Below are positions 32,923-41,545 of a DNA stretch of 64,000 nt, one piece after another; position 1 is the first letter of the stretch; the number at the start of each line of letters is the position of its first letter. The notes beneath the pieces were generated by a model. It had not been told where the DNA came from. It saw nothing but the letters and a program-made list of their open reading frames with translations, and searched no databases. The position numbers and the translations under genes are program-made. Source of the DNA: Muricoccus harenae (GTDB lineage: Bacteria; Pseudomonadota; Alphaproteobacteria; Acetobacterales; Acetobacteraceae); the NCBI RefSeq assembly GCF_009848505.1, contig NZ_WWDL01000031.1, positions 1 to 64,000 of the forward strand, written 5' to 3'.

Positions 32923-32953
32923 GCTTCAACAAGAACTGAGCGTCAACAAGAAC
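32920..32953 (+). repeat. 17-base tandem duplication spanning the QOR stop codon
   Basis: TGAGCTTCAACAAGAAC (32920-32936) is followed directly by TGAGCGTCAACAAGAAC (32937-32953), one mismatch. The first copy contains the stop codon of the quinone oxidoreductase gene. The duplication lengthens the gap to the next gene in the operon. Confidence 0.8.
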
Positions 32954-32973
32954 CAGGAGAGGGAACGACCGAG

Positions 32974-33936
32974 GTGACGACACGCCGCAACCTGCTGCTC
33001 ACGGCGCTTGCCGCGCCATCAATCGCGCGCGCCCAGGGCACTGCGCCCTTCCCCAACCGCCCGATCCGCATCGTCTTGCCCTACGGGCCCGGCGGCCAGT
33101 CGGACACCGTCGCCCGTCTGATTGCGCCTCGCATGGGAGCGGCGCTCGGTCAGTCGGTGGTGGTGGAGAACCGGACCGGCGCGGGCGGCTCCATCGGCGC
33201 CGGGATCGTCGCTGGCGCCCCGGCAGACGGTCACACCCTGCTGTTCGACGCCCCCTCCTTCCTCATTGTTCCCTTCGCGGTGAGGAACCTGCCCTTCGAC
33301 TACGAGAGGGACTTCACCCCGCTCGGAATGGCGGTGTCGCAGCCCTACGTCCTCGGCGTCACAGCGTCCTTTCCGGCACAGGACGTCGCGGGCCTCGTCG
33401 TGCACGGGCGGACCGGCAAGCCTATCGGCTTCGGCACGCCAGGCGTCGGCAGCATCGGGCATCTGGCCGGCGCCATGCTCGGCAGCCGCGCTGGAATTTC
33501 GATGGAGCACGTTGCCTACCGCGGTGGCGCGGACGCCGCGCGCGACCTCGCGGCCGGAAACCTGGAGGCGGCGATTATCACGCCCAACTCGCTCGATGCC
33601 ATCGTGCAGTCCGGTCGGGCCCGCGCCCTGGGGCAGACAAGCGAGCGCCCGAGCCCCCTGCTGCCAGGCATCCCGACCATTGCCGCGGCCGGCTTCCCCG
33701 GCTTCGACCTGACGAGCTGGAACGCGGCCTTCGCCCGCAGCAGCACGCCGGAGCCGATCCTCGAGGCCCTGGAACGCGCCTTCCGTGCCGCCGTGGAAGA
33801 CCGGGAGGTGCAGGACGCCTTCCGCCGCATGGGCGGCGAGCCGGGCACGGAGAGCCGCGCCGCCTTCGGCGAGCGGCTCGCGCGGGAGCGCGCCGTGGTC
33901 CGGAACATCATCGAGAGCACAGGGATCACCTTCTGA
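32974..33936 (+). CDS. Bug/TctC-family periplasmic solute-binding protein
   Basis: A 320-residue Bug protein with an arginine-pair N-terminus (MTTRRNLLLTALAAPSIARA). Motifs: RPIRIVLPYGPGGQSDTVARL, VVENRTGAGGSIGA, EHVAYRGGADAARDLAAGN and SWNAAFARSSTP. The usual HVPYRG is HVAYRG here and the YGSxG-type segment is FGTPGVGS. GTG 32974 is preceded by AGGAGAGG. It is embedded in prpF-qor-bug-mmgE and overlaps mmgE by one base (TGATG). It is therefore the best candidate in the window for a binding protein with an assignable pathway. Confidence 0.9.
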   Translation: MTTRRNLLLTALAAPSIARAQGTAPFPNRPIRIVLPYGPGGQSDTVARLIAPRMGAALGQSVVVENRTGAGGSIGAGIVAGAPADGHTLLFDAPSFLIVPFAVRNLPFDYERDFTPLGMAVSQPYVLGVTASFPAQDVAGLVVHGRTGKPIGFGTPGVGSIGHLAGAMLGSRAGISMEHVAYRGGADAARDLAAGNLEAAIITPNSLDAIVQSGRARALGQTSERPSPLLPGIPTIAAAGFPGFDLTSWNAAFARSSTPEPILEALERAFRAAVEDREVQDAFRRMGGEPGTESRAAFGERLARERAVVRNIIESTGITF

Positions 33937-35333
33937 TGACGCCGGCGCATCTCTCCGTCCAGATCGCCGACTTCGTCGCGGCGATCTCCCTCGACCGGCT
34001 GCCGGAAAGCACGGTGCGTGCCGTCAAGCGCCTCGTCCTCGACACGTTGGGCTGCGCGCTCGGGGCAGTCGGGGCGGAGCCGGTGCGGATGCTGGAGACG
34101 ATCCTGCCCCCGCCCGGCACGCGCGGCGCACGCTGCATCGGCAGCGGACGGCGCACAACCGCGGAGGGGGCGGCCGGCGTGAACGGCGCCCTGGTGCGCT
34201 ACCTCGACTTCATGGACGTGTACTGGTCCCGGGATATATGCCACCCCTCGGAGAACATCCCCGTCGCTCTTGCATGCGTGGAGGAGGCGGGCGGCGGCGG
34301 CCGCGCGCTGATCGAGGCGATCGTCGCCGGCTATGAGGTTCAGATCCGGCTTTGCGACGCCTTCTCCTTCCAGGATCGCGGCTTCCATCACGTCAGCGCC
34401 GCGGGCTTCGTTGTGCCCTTCGTTGCCGGCAAGGCCTGGGGGCAGGCGGCCGGCGCGATGGCGCATGGAAGTGCACTGGGCGGGATGCGGCACCTGACCC
34501 TTGGCGTCCTGTCCCACGGCAAGCTGAGCATGGCGAAGGCGATCGGCTACCCCGCCAATGCGGCGGAGGCGATCACGTCCGCGCGGCTGGCCGGCGCCGG
34601 CTTCACTGGCCCACTGGCTGCCTATGAGTGGCTCTTCGGCAAGACGGCAGGGCGCGAGGAGGATCCGGGTGCGCTCGCGCTGGACCTCGACACCTGGCGA
34701 CTGGAAGGGGTGAGCCTGAAACAGTTCCCCGTGCAATACGCGCTACAGGCGCCGGTGGCCGCCGCGATCCGGCTCCACGGCGCGCTCCGCGGCCGGCTGG
34801 ACGAGGTGACGGAGATCCGGGCCCGGGTCCGGCCGGAAACCCTGGCCAGGACGGCGGATCCCGAAAAGTTCCGGCCCAGGGACCGCGAGACCGCCGATCA
34901 CAGCCTGCCCTCCTGTGTTGCCATGGCACTGTGCGACGGGGCGCTGACGGAGCACCAGTTCGAGGCGGCGCGCTTCCGTGATCCCGATGTGATGCGGCTC
35001 ACCGCTCTGGTGGAGCCGGTTGGCGACGTGGCGTTCGAGCGGCGCTTCCCTGCCGGCCGTCCTGGTGCGGTGGAGGTGGTGTTGCGGAACGGCGAACGGC
35101 TGGAGGCCGCGGAGGAGATACCCCTAGGGGACCGCGATCGGCCGATGGACGACGACGCCGTTCAGGCCAAGTTCCTCTCCCTGGCCGAGCCGGTCGTAGG
35201 CGCCGACCGGGCGGTCCGCCTCATGGCATTTGTGGAGGAGCTGGAGACGCTGCCTCGCCTTGATCCGTTGCTTGACCTCTGTGCGCCTCCCGCGACGACA
35301 GCGGTCCATGACCGTCATGGCTTACGCGCATGA
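33936..35333 (+). CDS. MmgE/PrpD-family protein (2-methylcitrate dehydratase-like)
   Basis: A 465-residue enzyme of the MmgE/PrpD family, which includes 2-methylcitrate dehydratase and cis-aconitate decarboxylase. Features: an N-terminal all-helical domain (LSVQIADFVAAISLDRLPES, LVLDTLGCALGAVG), YLDFMDVYWSRDICHPSENI with the family D-x-x-D-x4-H-P region, HGSALGGMRHLTLGVLSHGK, and a C-terminal domain with RDRETADHSLPSCVAMAL. It starts one base into the Bug stop (TGATG). It likely dehydrates or decarboxylates the acid bound by the upstream Bug protein. Specificity is unknown. Confidence 0.88.
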   Translation: MTPAHLSVQIADFVAAISLDRLPESTVRAVKRLVLDTLGCALGAVGAEPVRMLETILPPPGTRGARCIGSGRRTTAEGAAGVNGALVRYLDFMDVYWSRDICHPSENIPVALACVEEAGGGGRALIEAIVAGYEVQIRLCDAFSFQDRGFHHVSAAGFVVPFVAGKAWGQAAGAMAHGSALGGMRHLTLGVLSHGKLSMAKAIGYPANAAEAITSARLAGAGFTGPLAAYEWLFGKTAGREEDPGALALDLDTWRLEGVSLKQFPVQYALQAPVAAAIRLHGALRGRLDEVTEIRARVRPETLARTADPEKFRPRDRETADHSLPSCVAMALCDGALTEHQFEAARFRDPDVMRLTALVEPVGDVAFERRFPAGRPGAVEVVLRNGERLEAAEEIPLGDRDRPMDDDAVQAKFLSLAEPVVGADRAVRLMAFVEELETLPRLDPLLDLCAPPATTAVHDRHGLRA

Positions 35334-35418
35334 CCGTATCCGGCCTCTCCGGATCTCAATGATCCAGGATCGCGTTCTGCATCACGAAGGGCGCTCGGAT
35401 GCTCCGGCTTCCTCCTGA

Positions 35419-36013
35419 GGCAGAGCCCAGGGCATCTCCGCCCTGCGCGCCGGTCCCGGCGTGCTCACGCTCGGCCATTCCTCCGTGGTCAGCGCGAGTA
35501 TTGCGGAGTCCGCCTATCGCCCGATGAAGGAGATCGCCCAGCAGTTCGGCGTCGCCGTTTCCCTCGCCGCACCATCGGGCGCCGCCACGGCGCTTGTGCA
35601 AAGGACGAAGGCACCCACCATCCTGCGCCTCGCGCTTCATGTTGGCTCAGCACTGTCCATGGGCAGTTCCGCCCTCGGCTGGGCCTATCTGGCGGGTATC
35701 GGCCCGGATGAGCGGCGCCGTACTTTCGGCACGTTGCGTAACTCGCTGGGGGCAGCGTGGCCAGAGTCCGAGCGGCACATCGAAGCCTCGCGGCACAGCT
35801 TTGAGCGCCAAGATCATGTGCCGAACCTCCGCCATCACCACCCGGACGTCAGCGATCGGCGTCCCGGTTGTTGCTCCCAGGCGACGCACCGTCCTGGCGC
35901 TCAACAGCAGCGGCGCGGTCTCCGTCGCGACGGTGGAGAAGCTGGGCGGACCGATTGCGGATGCGTTGAAGGAGCCGGCCGCGCGCTTAGCCACGATGCT
36001 CCCGCCCGGTTAG
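35419..36013 (+). pseudogene. IclR-family regulator remnant, no HTH, frameshifted
   Basis: The first frame reads GPGVLTLGHSSVVSAS and continues through GVAVSLAAPSGAATALVQRT and SSALGWAYLAGIGPDERRRT, the start of an IclR effector-binding domain. At about 35,854 the match moves to another frame with AIGVPVVAPRRRTVLALNSS and KLGGPIADALKEPAARLATM, the C-terminal half of the same domain. Two bases appear lost after the codons for DVS. Upstream of 35,419 there is an in-frame stop and no trace of the DNA-binding HTH. It is the likely former regulator of the adjacent prpF-mmgE cluster. Confidence 0.7.
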
Positions 36014-36029
36014 CGGGCGCCGTCCTGCT

Positions 36030-36127
36030 CCGGCAGCGTCCACGGGCGCGGGGTCGTCGAGTTCGGTCGGGAGGCTGCCGTAACAGGTAGAGCGCGCGAT
36101 CCCCATCAGCTGGCATACCCGCCCGGC
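36030..36127 (-). pseudogene. IS3-family transposase (OrfB) fragment
   Basis: The minus strand encodes AGRVCQLMGIARSTCYG followed by SLPTELDDPAP, resembling the start of IS3-family OrfB proteins (R-R-x-C-R-L-x-G-I-x-R-S-T-Y-Y). Only about 30 residues are recognisable, with no DDE domain nearby. It is a short remnant of a past insertion next to the broken IclR gene. Confidence 0.4.
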
Positions 36128-36293
36128 GCTTGACCTCCATGCTGCGGGAGCAGCGTCTCGCCAGGGACATCCATCCTTCGGAAGCCGGGCTCCCCGCTCA
36201 ATTCAGCCTCGTCGTCATGTCCAGCCCCAGGGACCCACTCCAGCGAACAACATCGCCGCGCGGAAGGCTCAGGCCTTGGGCGCTTGCCGCTCG

Positions 36294-37172
36294 CTAGCCG
36301 ACCCTACGGAAGTGGTTCAGCGGAATTTTCAGGTAAGAGACGCCGTTCGCCTCCGGCTCGGGCAGCCGGCCGCCGCGGATGTTGACCTGAAGCGCATCCA
36401 GAAGCAGGCCCGGAAGGGGCAGGCTGCGGTCGCGCTCCTCGCGCATCCGCACATAAGCTTCCTCACTCACATCGCCCCGAAGATGCGTGTTGTGCGCACG
36501 CTGCTCGGCGACAGTGGACTCCCATTTCGGCGGACGGCCGCCTGGCTGGTAGTCATGGCCGCTGAAGAGGCGCGTCTCCGGCGGAAGATCCAGGATGCGG
36601 CGGATGCTGCGGTAGAGGCTGCGCGCATCGCCGCCCGGGAAGTCGGCGCGGGCCGTGCCGCCATCGGGAACGAACAGCGTGTCGTGAATGAAGGCGGCAT
36701 CGCCGACACAATAGGTGATGGATGCCGCGGTGTGGCCGGGCGAGAAGATGATCTTCCCCTCCAATTCTCCGATGCGGAACCGCTCGCCATCCCGGAAGCG
36801 CCGGTCCCATTGCGAACCGTCGGCCGGGAAGTCGGGGAGGTTGTAGATCGTCTTCCAGATGTTCTGGACGGTCACGATATGCTCGCCGATGGCCGTCGGT
36901 GCGCCGAAGATCTCCTTGAGATAAGGCGCGGCGGAAAAGTGGTCGGCATGTGGATGCGTGTCGAGAACCCATTCCACCCTCAGCCCCTGCCCCCGCACGA
37001 AGCCGATCATCCGGTCCGCAAAGCTGGTATGGGTGCCGCGGCAGGCACGGTCGAAATCGAGCACCGGGTCCAGGATCGCGCAGCGCTTCGTGGCAGGGTC
37101 CGTGACCACATAGGCGATACTGCACGTGTCCTCGTGATAGAAGCCAGTTACCACAGGAAAATGATCCAACAT
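36294..37172 (-). CDS. MBL-fold metallohydrolase of the ETHE1/Blh (persulfide dioxygenase-like) type
   Basis: A 292-residue metallo-beta-lactamase-fold protein. Metal-binding motifs: DTHPHADHFSAAPYL (normally THxHADH), FSPGHTAASITYCVGD, and LFSGHDYQPGG with the late histidine. The C-terminal tail LLLDALQVNIRGGRLPEPE is typical of Blh and related sulfide-stress hydrolases rather than of true ETHE1. ATG 37172 with AGGAAG upstream gives the family start DHFPVVTGFYHEDTCSIAYV; the open frame continues upstream without family sequence. It probably acts on glutathione persulfide or a similar thioester. No BigR regulator is adjacent. Confidence 0.85.
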   Translation of the reverse strand: MLDHFPVVTGFYHEDTCSIAYVVTDPATKRCAILDPVLDFDRACRGTHTSFADRMIGFVRGQGLRVEWVLDTHPHADHFSAAPYLKEIFGAPTAIGEHIVTVQNIWKTIYNLPDFPADGSQWDRRFRDGERFRIGELEGKIIFSPGHTAASITYCVGDAAFIHDTLFVPDGGTARADFPGGDARSLYRSIRRILDLPPETRLFSGHDYQPGGRPPKWESTVAEQRAHNTHLRGDVSEEAYVRMREERDRSLPLPGLLLDALQVNIRGGRLPEPEANGVSYLKIPLNHFRRVG

Positions 37173-37511
37173 CGGCGCTTCCTCTCCAGACGCAGGGCGG
37201 ACCGTCACCGGCGCGTCCTCCGGCAACTGCTCCAGCGCCAGATTAATATCGACTCCGACAGGACCGCGAGAGCGAAGCCAAGGCAGGCTCCGGACCATCG
37301 CCCCTAAACCCGGTTGGCGGTGCACCAGTGTCGTCCTTCGATAGACCTCCAGCTGTCGACCGAGATGGGTGGACAGCAGACCTCCCGGAGCCTTTGTTCA
37401 TCCCGCCGGGGATGCTCTGCTAGAGCACTTCAGTCTTGTACAACCAGCTAGATGACCGCAGTTCTATAGCTTTCGCCGCTCCGTCTTCAGGAGGCCAGTA
37501 CAGGAGTGCCG
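37173..37511. other. divergent intergenic region
   Basis: About 340 bases between the divergent MBL hydrolase and penicillin-binding protein genes. It should contain both promoters, but no convincing -35/-10 pair stands out. An open frame continues upstream of the MBL start on the minus strand; its product is not recognisable. Confidence 0.4.
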
Positions 37512-39299
37512 ATGCCAGACCAAGGGACCATCGACCGGAGACGGTTCCTCGCACTCCTGAGTCTGGCCAGCGTGGCTCCCCGGCCCGCAGAAGCGCTGGA
37601 ACTCGCCGACGTCAACGGGCTGATTACCGAGAACCGCCACGATGGCGTGCGCATCCTTAGCCCAGGGGGCGAGTTCGTGGGCGCGCGCGGGGCCTATTAC
37701 GGGCCGCCCGTGCCGTTCGCCCAGCTTCCGGCTCACCTCGTCAACGCGCTCGTGGCAAGCGAGGACCGGCGGTTCTACGAGCACTGGGGTCTCGATCCGA
37801 GAGCGATGGCGCGCGCGGTCTGGTCCACCATCACGGGTCGCACTCAGGGTGGCAGCACGCTGACCCAGCAGACCATCAAGGAGATTTACCTCCGGGAGCA
37901 CAGCCCGATCATTCGGAAGCTGCTTGAGGAGCCCGTGCTGGCACCGATCCTGGAACTCAACCTGAGCAAAGAGGAAATTCTCTACGTCTACCTCAACAGG
38001 GTGTTCTTCGGCGGCAGCGCATACGGGATTGAGGCCGCTGCCCGCGTCTACTTCAACAAGTACGCCCGCAGCCTCACCATTCTCGAATCCGCCATGATGG
38101 TGGGGTTGCTCCCGGCGCCCAACCGGTTCAACCCGCACCGTAACCTTCAGCGGTCGCGTGATCGGGGTATCCGCGTCATTGAGCAGATGGTCGAGGCGGG
38201 CACTCTCAGCCGGAGCGCGGCAGACCGCGCGAAGGAGCAGAAGGTCACCGTAGTTCCGTCCAGATCGGCGTGGGGCGGTTTCTACCCCCGCAGCGTCGGG
38301 ATCGGGTGGTTCGCGCGCTGGGCGGAGAATGAGGCCAGCGCCAACTCAGCGCCAGCCCAGCGGAGCGGCACGCGAATCATCACGACCACCTTGGACCTAA
38401 GGATCCAAGCAGCGGCGGAACGGCACCTGGAGGCGGCCCTGCGCCAGCACGCGGCGGCGAAGCAGATCGAGGAGGGAGCGGTCGTCGTCATGCGCCACGA
38501 CGGCGCCGTGCTGGCGCTCGTTGGCGGCCGCGACTACCGGCGGCGGGAGTGGGATCACGTTACTCAGGCCAGGCGCCAGCCGGGGTCGATCGCAAAGCTC
38601 TTTGTATACCTTGCCGCACTGAGGGAGGGGGGCACACCGGCAACGAGGGTAAGCGACGCCGCCCTCATGCTCGGTGGACGGGCCATCAGGAACTTCGACG
38701 ATCGCTATCTTGGCGAGATCACGCTGGCCGCGGCGCTGGAGAAATCGTCCAACACCGCGGCGGTCCGCTTGGCGCTGCAGAACACCCGCGAGACAAAAGA
38801 GCTGATCAAGGCTTTGAACATCGCAGAGGGTACTGAGGGCGAGGCCGGCGACCTCGCACTCGGGAGCTACGAGGCGAGGCTCGTGGACTTGACGGCAGCC
38901 TTCGCCAGTGTTGCGAATCGTGGAAGGATGGTTGTCCCCTACTCGGTGCAACGGGTTCAGGACCCCGCGGGTGCCGAGCTCCTGACCCGCGTACTCCCGG
39001 CACGATCAGAGATCAGGCAGGTCATTGAACCTGAGCATGCCGAGGCCATGCGGCAGATGCTCGCCGGCGTGGTGCAAAGGGGCACCGGAAAGGCTGCTGA
39101 TCCAGGATTCTGGGCTGCCGGCAAGACGGGCACCACCACGGCCAACCGTGATGCATGGTTCATCGGCTTTACCGAGCGGTATGTCGCAGGCGTCTGGCTT
39201 GGAAACAGTGATAGTAGGTCGATGCACGGCGTTTCAGGAGGCGGCCTGCCTGCCCAGATCTGGCGGGCGGTGATGGTCGATGCTCATCGGAGTGCGTGA
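37512..39299 (+). CDS. class A penicillin-binding protein (GT51 + transpeptidase) with Tat-like N-terminus
   Basis: A 595-residue bifunctional peptidoglycan synthase of the PBP1A type. The GT51 domain (about 50-220) has SEDRRFYEHWGLDP with Glu84, QGGSTLTQQTIKE, and EEILYVYLNRVFFGG. The transpeptidase (about 290-580) has the active Ser359 in RQPGSIAKLF (SxxK), S412-S-N, and K538TG in AAGKTGTTT. Instead of the usual cytoplasmic tail plus membrane helix, the N-terminus is DRRRFLALLSLASVAP, a twin-arginine-like signal or short anchor. It is smaller than typical PBP1A and lacks the OB insert. ATG 37512 with CAGGAG is chosen over GTG 37506. Confidence 0.88.
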   Translation: MPDQGTIDRRRFLALLSLASVAPRPAEALELADVNGLITENRHDGVRILSPGGEFVGARGAYYGPPVPFAQLPAHLVNALVASEDRRFYEHWGLDPRAMARAVWSTITGRTQGGSTLTQQTIKEIYLREHSPIIRKLLEEPVLAPILELNLSKEEILYVYLNRVFFGGSAYGIEAAARVYFNKYARSLTILESAMMVGLLPAPNRFNPHRNLQRSRDRGIRVIEQMVEAGTLSRSAADRAKEQKVTVVPSRSAWGGFYPRSVGIGWFARWAENEASANSAPAQRSGTRIITTTLDLRIQAAAERHLEAALRQHAAAKQIEEGAVVVMRHDGAVLALVGGRDYRRREWDHVTQARRQPGSIAKLFVYLAALREGGTPATRVSDAALMLGGRAIRNFDDRYLGEITLAAALEKSSNTAAVRLALQNTRETKELIKALNIAEGTEGEAGDLALGSYEARLVDLTAAFASVANRGRMVVPYSVQRVQDPAGAELLTRVLPARSEIRQVIEPEHAEAMRQMLAGVVQRGTGKAADPGFWAAGKTGTTTANRDAWFIGFTERYVAGVWLGNSDSRSMHGVSGGGLPAQIWRAVMVDAHRSA

Positions 39300-39673
39300 C
39301 GAGGCGACCAACACATAGTCTCTCGTCGTAGTGGCAGCGCAATAACATGCACCCTCTGCATCTCTGCGGTCGTAGCGAGCTACCTTATGGCCGCCCAGAT
39401 CACCGAGGACGCACAGAAGAGCACCATTGAAGATGAAGCTTGGCGGCCCAGCGAACATCGCTGGGCTGAACCGAATCCCCGCTTCAGCGCCGCAGTGGTT
39501 CGGAAGCGGAAGTGCTCCTGTCGGCCAAGGGCGGCGGAAGCCTGGCTCAGGATGCAGACCCGTGGCGCCGCAACTCGCTGCCCGCGGTCCCGTTGCGCTA
39601 TCAGAGTTTCCGACGGACGCAGGTCATGCCTCGCGCATCAGCGAGGTCGGACCCAGAAGCGAGAGGATCCACT
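39300..39673. other. intergenic stretch, no gene seen
   Basis: About 370 bases between the penicillin-binding protein and the DUF2231 protein. Overlapping plus-strand frames are open here, but none shows a recognisable product; they are upstream extensions of the next two genes in GC-rich DNA. Confidence 0.45.
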
Positions 39674-40105
39674 GTGGCTGCCATCTCCGCGCCAGGGTCA
39701 GCCAGGCCGCTTCACCCCTTGCACGCGATTCTGCTGGCTTTCCCGTTCCCGCTCTTCCTCGGCGCACTGCTCAGCGACTACGCTTACTGGTCGAGCTTCC
39801 AGATGCAGTGGGCCAATTTCTCGTCCTGGCTCATCGCCGGCGGATTGTTCGTCGGCGGCTTTGCCCTGCTCTGGGCCCTGATCGGCCTATTCCGGAGCGG
39901 ACCGGCACGGAGGAGGCGCGCGGCGATCTACTTCCTCGTGCTGCTCGGAGCCTGGGTGGTCGGCTTCGTCAACGCACTCGTTCACTCGAAGGACGCCTTC
40001 GCAATCATGCCGGAGGCGCTCGTCCTATCGGCGATCGCGACGGTCCTCGCGCTCGTCGCGGCGTGGATGGGCTATTCCGGTTTTCAGTCCGGGGAGGTGG
40101 AATGA
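39674..40105 (+). CDS. DUF2231-family four-helix membrane protein
   Basis: A 143-residue inner-membrane protein with about four hydrophobic segments. The N-terminal signature RPLHPLHAILLAFPFPLFLG is characteristic of DUF2231 proteins (RPLHPxLVxFPxxLF). GTG 39674 with AGAGG upstream is taken as the start; an ATG at 39626 is possible. It overlaps the following PQQ-type dehydrogenase gene by four bases (ATGA), so the two are co-translated. It may serve as a membrane partner or electron-transfer companion of that enzyme; this is inferred from context only. Confidence 0.78.
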   Translation: MAAISAPGSARPLHPLHAILLAFPFPLFLGALLSDYAYWSSFQMQWANFSSWLIAGGLFVGGFALLWALIGLFRSGPARRRRAAIYFLVLLGAWVVGFVNALVHSKDAFAIMPEALVLSAIATVLALVAAWMGYSGFQSGEVE

Positions 40106-41391
40106 TGCGCGCGATTTTGCTGGCGGGTGCCGCGGTGTTCGCCCTGTCCGCCTGCGACAGCGAGCCCACCCCGCAACAGCACGGTGCTAACCCGAACCTC
40201 CCGGAACCGCATCGCGGCCTGCTGCCCGACATGAGGATCCCCCGCCCGGCAGCCTGGGGCAATGAGCGCCCGACGGTGCCGCAGGGCTACATGATCCAGG
40301 CGATCGCCACGGATCTCAGGATTCCGCGCCAGACCCTCGTCCTGCCCAATGGCGACATCCTGGTCACAGAGGGAACGGGCGGCCAGGGCGCACCCCGGCT
40401 TAACCCCAAGGCCTTCATCGCGAACGTCATCAAGAGCTGGGGCAGGACGTCGGTGCCGGGCGGCAACCGGCTCACGCTGCTGCGCGATGCAGACGGCGAT
40501 GGCACCTACGAGGTCCGGCGGGTCTTCGCGGAGAACCTGAACGGGCCCTACGGCCTCGCCCTGGCCAACGGCGTCCTCTACGTCGCCAACCAGGATGCGC
40601 TGGTGCGCTTCGATTATCGCGACGGGCAGACCGAGGCGAGCGGGCCGCCGGCGCTGGTGACGAACCTGCCCTCGGCGATCAATCACCACTGGACGAAGGC
40701 GATGGCCGCCAGCCCTGATGGCCGGTTTCTCTATGTCGGCATCGGCTCTAACAGCAACATCACCGAGCGCGGTATGGAGGCCGAGGTCGATCGGGCCATG
40801 GTGTGGCAGATCGACCCGCAAACGGGCGCGCACAAGCCTTACGCGACCGGTCTTCGCAATCCAACGGCTCTCACGATCCAGCCGGGAACGGGCCAACTCT
40901 GGGCGGTGGTGAACGAGCGCGACGAGATCGGTCCCAACCTCGTTCCGGATTACCTGACATCGGTGCGGGAGGGCGGCTTCTACGGCTGGCCTTACAGCTA
41001 CTGGGGCCAGAATGTCGACACCCGCGCGCAGCCGCAAAATCCGGAACGCGTGGCCGCGGCCATCCGCCCCGACTACGCCCTTGGAGCGCATGTGGCAGCA
41101 CTCGGCGTCGCCTTCTCGACCCCCGCTATGGGCGCGGCCTTCGCGGACGGGGCCTTCGTCGGTGAGCATGGCAGCTGGAACCGGAGCCCCCCAGTTGGTT
41201 ACAGGGTCGTCTTCGTGCCGTTCCGTGACGGCCGGCCCGCCGGAGATCCGATCGACTTCGTCTCCGGCTTCCTGGACGGCGAGAACAATGCGCGCGGCCG
41301 GCCGGTTGGGGTGACAGTGGACCCGCGCGGGGCCCTGATCGTAGCCGACGACCTCTCGAACACAGTCTGGAGGATTACGGCGAACCGGTGA
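40102..41391 (+). CDS. PQQ-dependent sugar dehydrogenase, sorbosone dehydrogenase-type lipoprotein
   Basis: A 429-residue periplasmic lipoprotein with a beta-propeller fold of the soluble-glucose/sorbosone dehydrogenase family, oxidising sugars or aldehydes with PQQ. The signal ends in lipobox ALSAC (Cys18 or so). Propeller segments include RQTLVLPNGDILVTEGTGG, LNGPYGLALANGVLYVANQD, VGIGSNSNITERGMEAEVDR, ATGLRNPTALTIQPGTGQLW and GEHGSWNRSPPVGYRVVFVP. ATG 40102 with GGGGAGG upstream overlaps the DUF2231 stop. The pairing of this enzyme with a small membrane protein fits periplasmic oxidation as in acetic acid bacteria. The substrate is unknown, and no PQQ synthesis genes are in the window. Confidence 0.88.
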   Translation: MMRAILLAGAAVFALSACDSEPTPQQHGANPNLPEPHRGLLPDMRIPRPAAWGNERPTVPQGYMIQAIATDLRIPRQTLVLPNGDILVTEGTGGQGAPRLNPKAFIANVIKSWGRTSVPGGNRLTLLRDADGDGTYEVRRVFAENLNGPYGLALANGVLYVANQDALVRFDYRDGQTEASGPPALVTNLPSAINHHWTKAMAASPDGRFLYVGIGSNSNITERGMEAEVDRAMVWQIDPQTGAHKPYATGLRNPTALTIQPGTGQLWAVVNERDEIGPNLVPDYLTSVREGGFYGWPYSYWGQNVDTRAQPQNPERVAAAIRPDYALGAHVAALGVAFSTPAMGAAFADGAFVGEHGSWNRSPPVGYRVVFVPFRDGRPAGDPIDFVSGFLDGENNARGRPVGVTVDPRGALIVADDLSNTVWRITANR

Positions 41392-41545
41392 CGGCGTCGC
41401 GTGGGGGAACGCTGCGGAGCAGCAGAACGCATGGCAGCTGGTTCTCTGGCCGCAACATCACGTCTGCGTCTAATTCCACATGCGGCATTCTCAACTCGTT
41501 TGCTCAATAGCCGCGCTGGGCCGCATCGTGTGACCGCATGCATCG

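Noticed and set aside
37173-37325. N-terminal extension of the MBL hydrolase
   Set aside because: The in-frame sequence is not family-like, while ATG 37172 gives the conserved start with a good ribosome-binding site.
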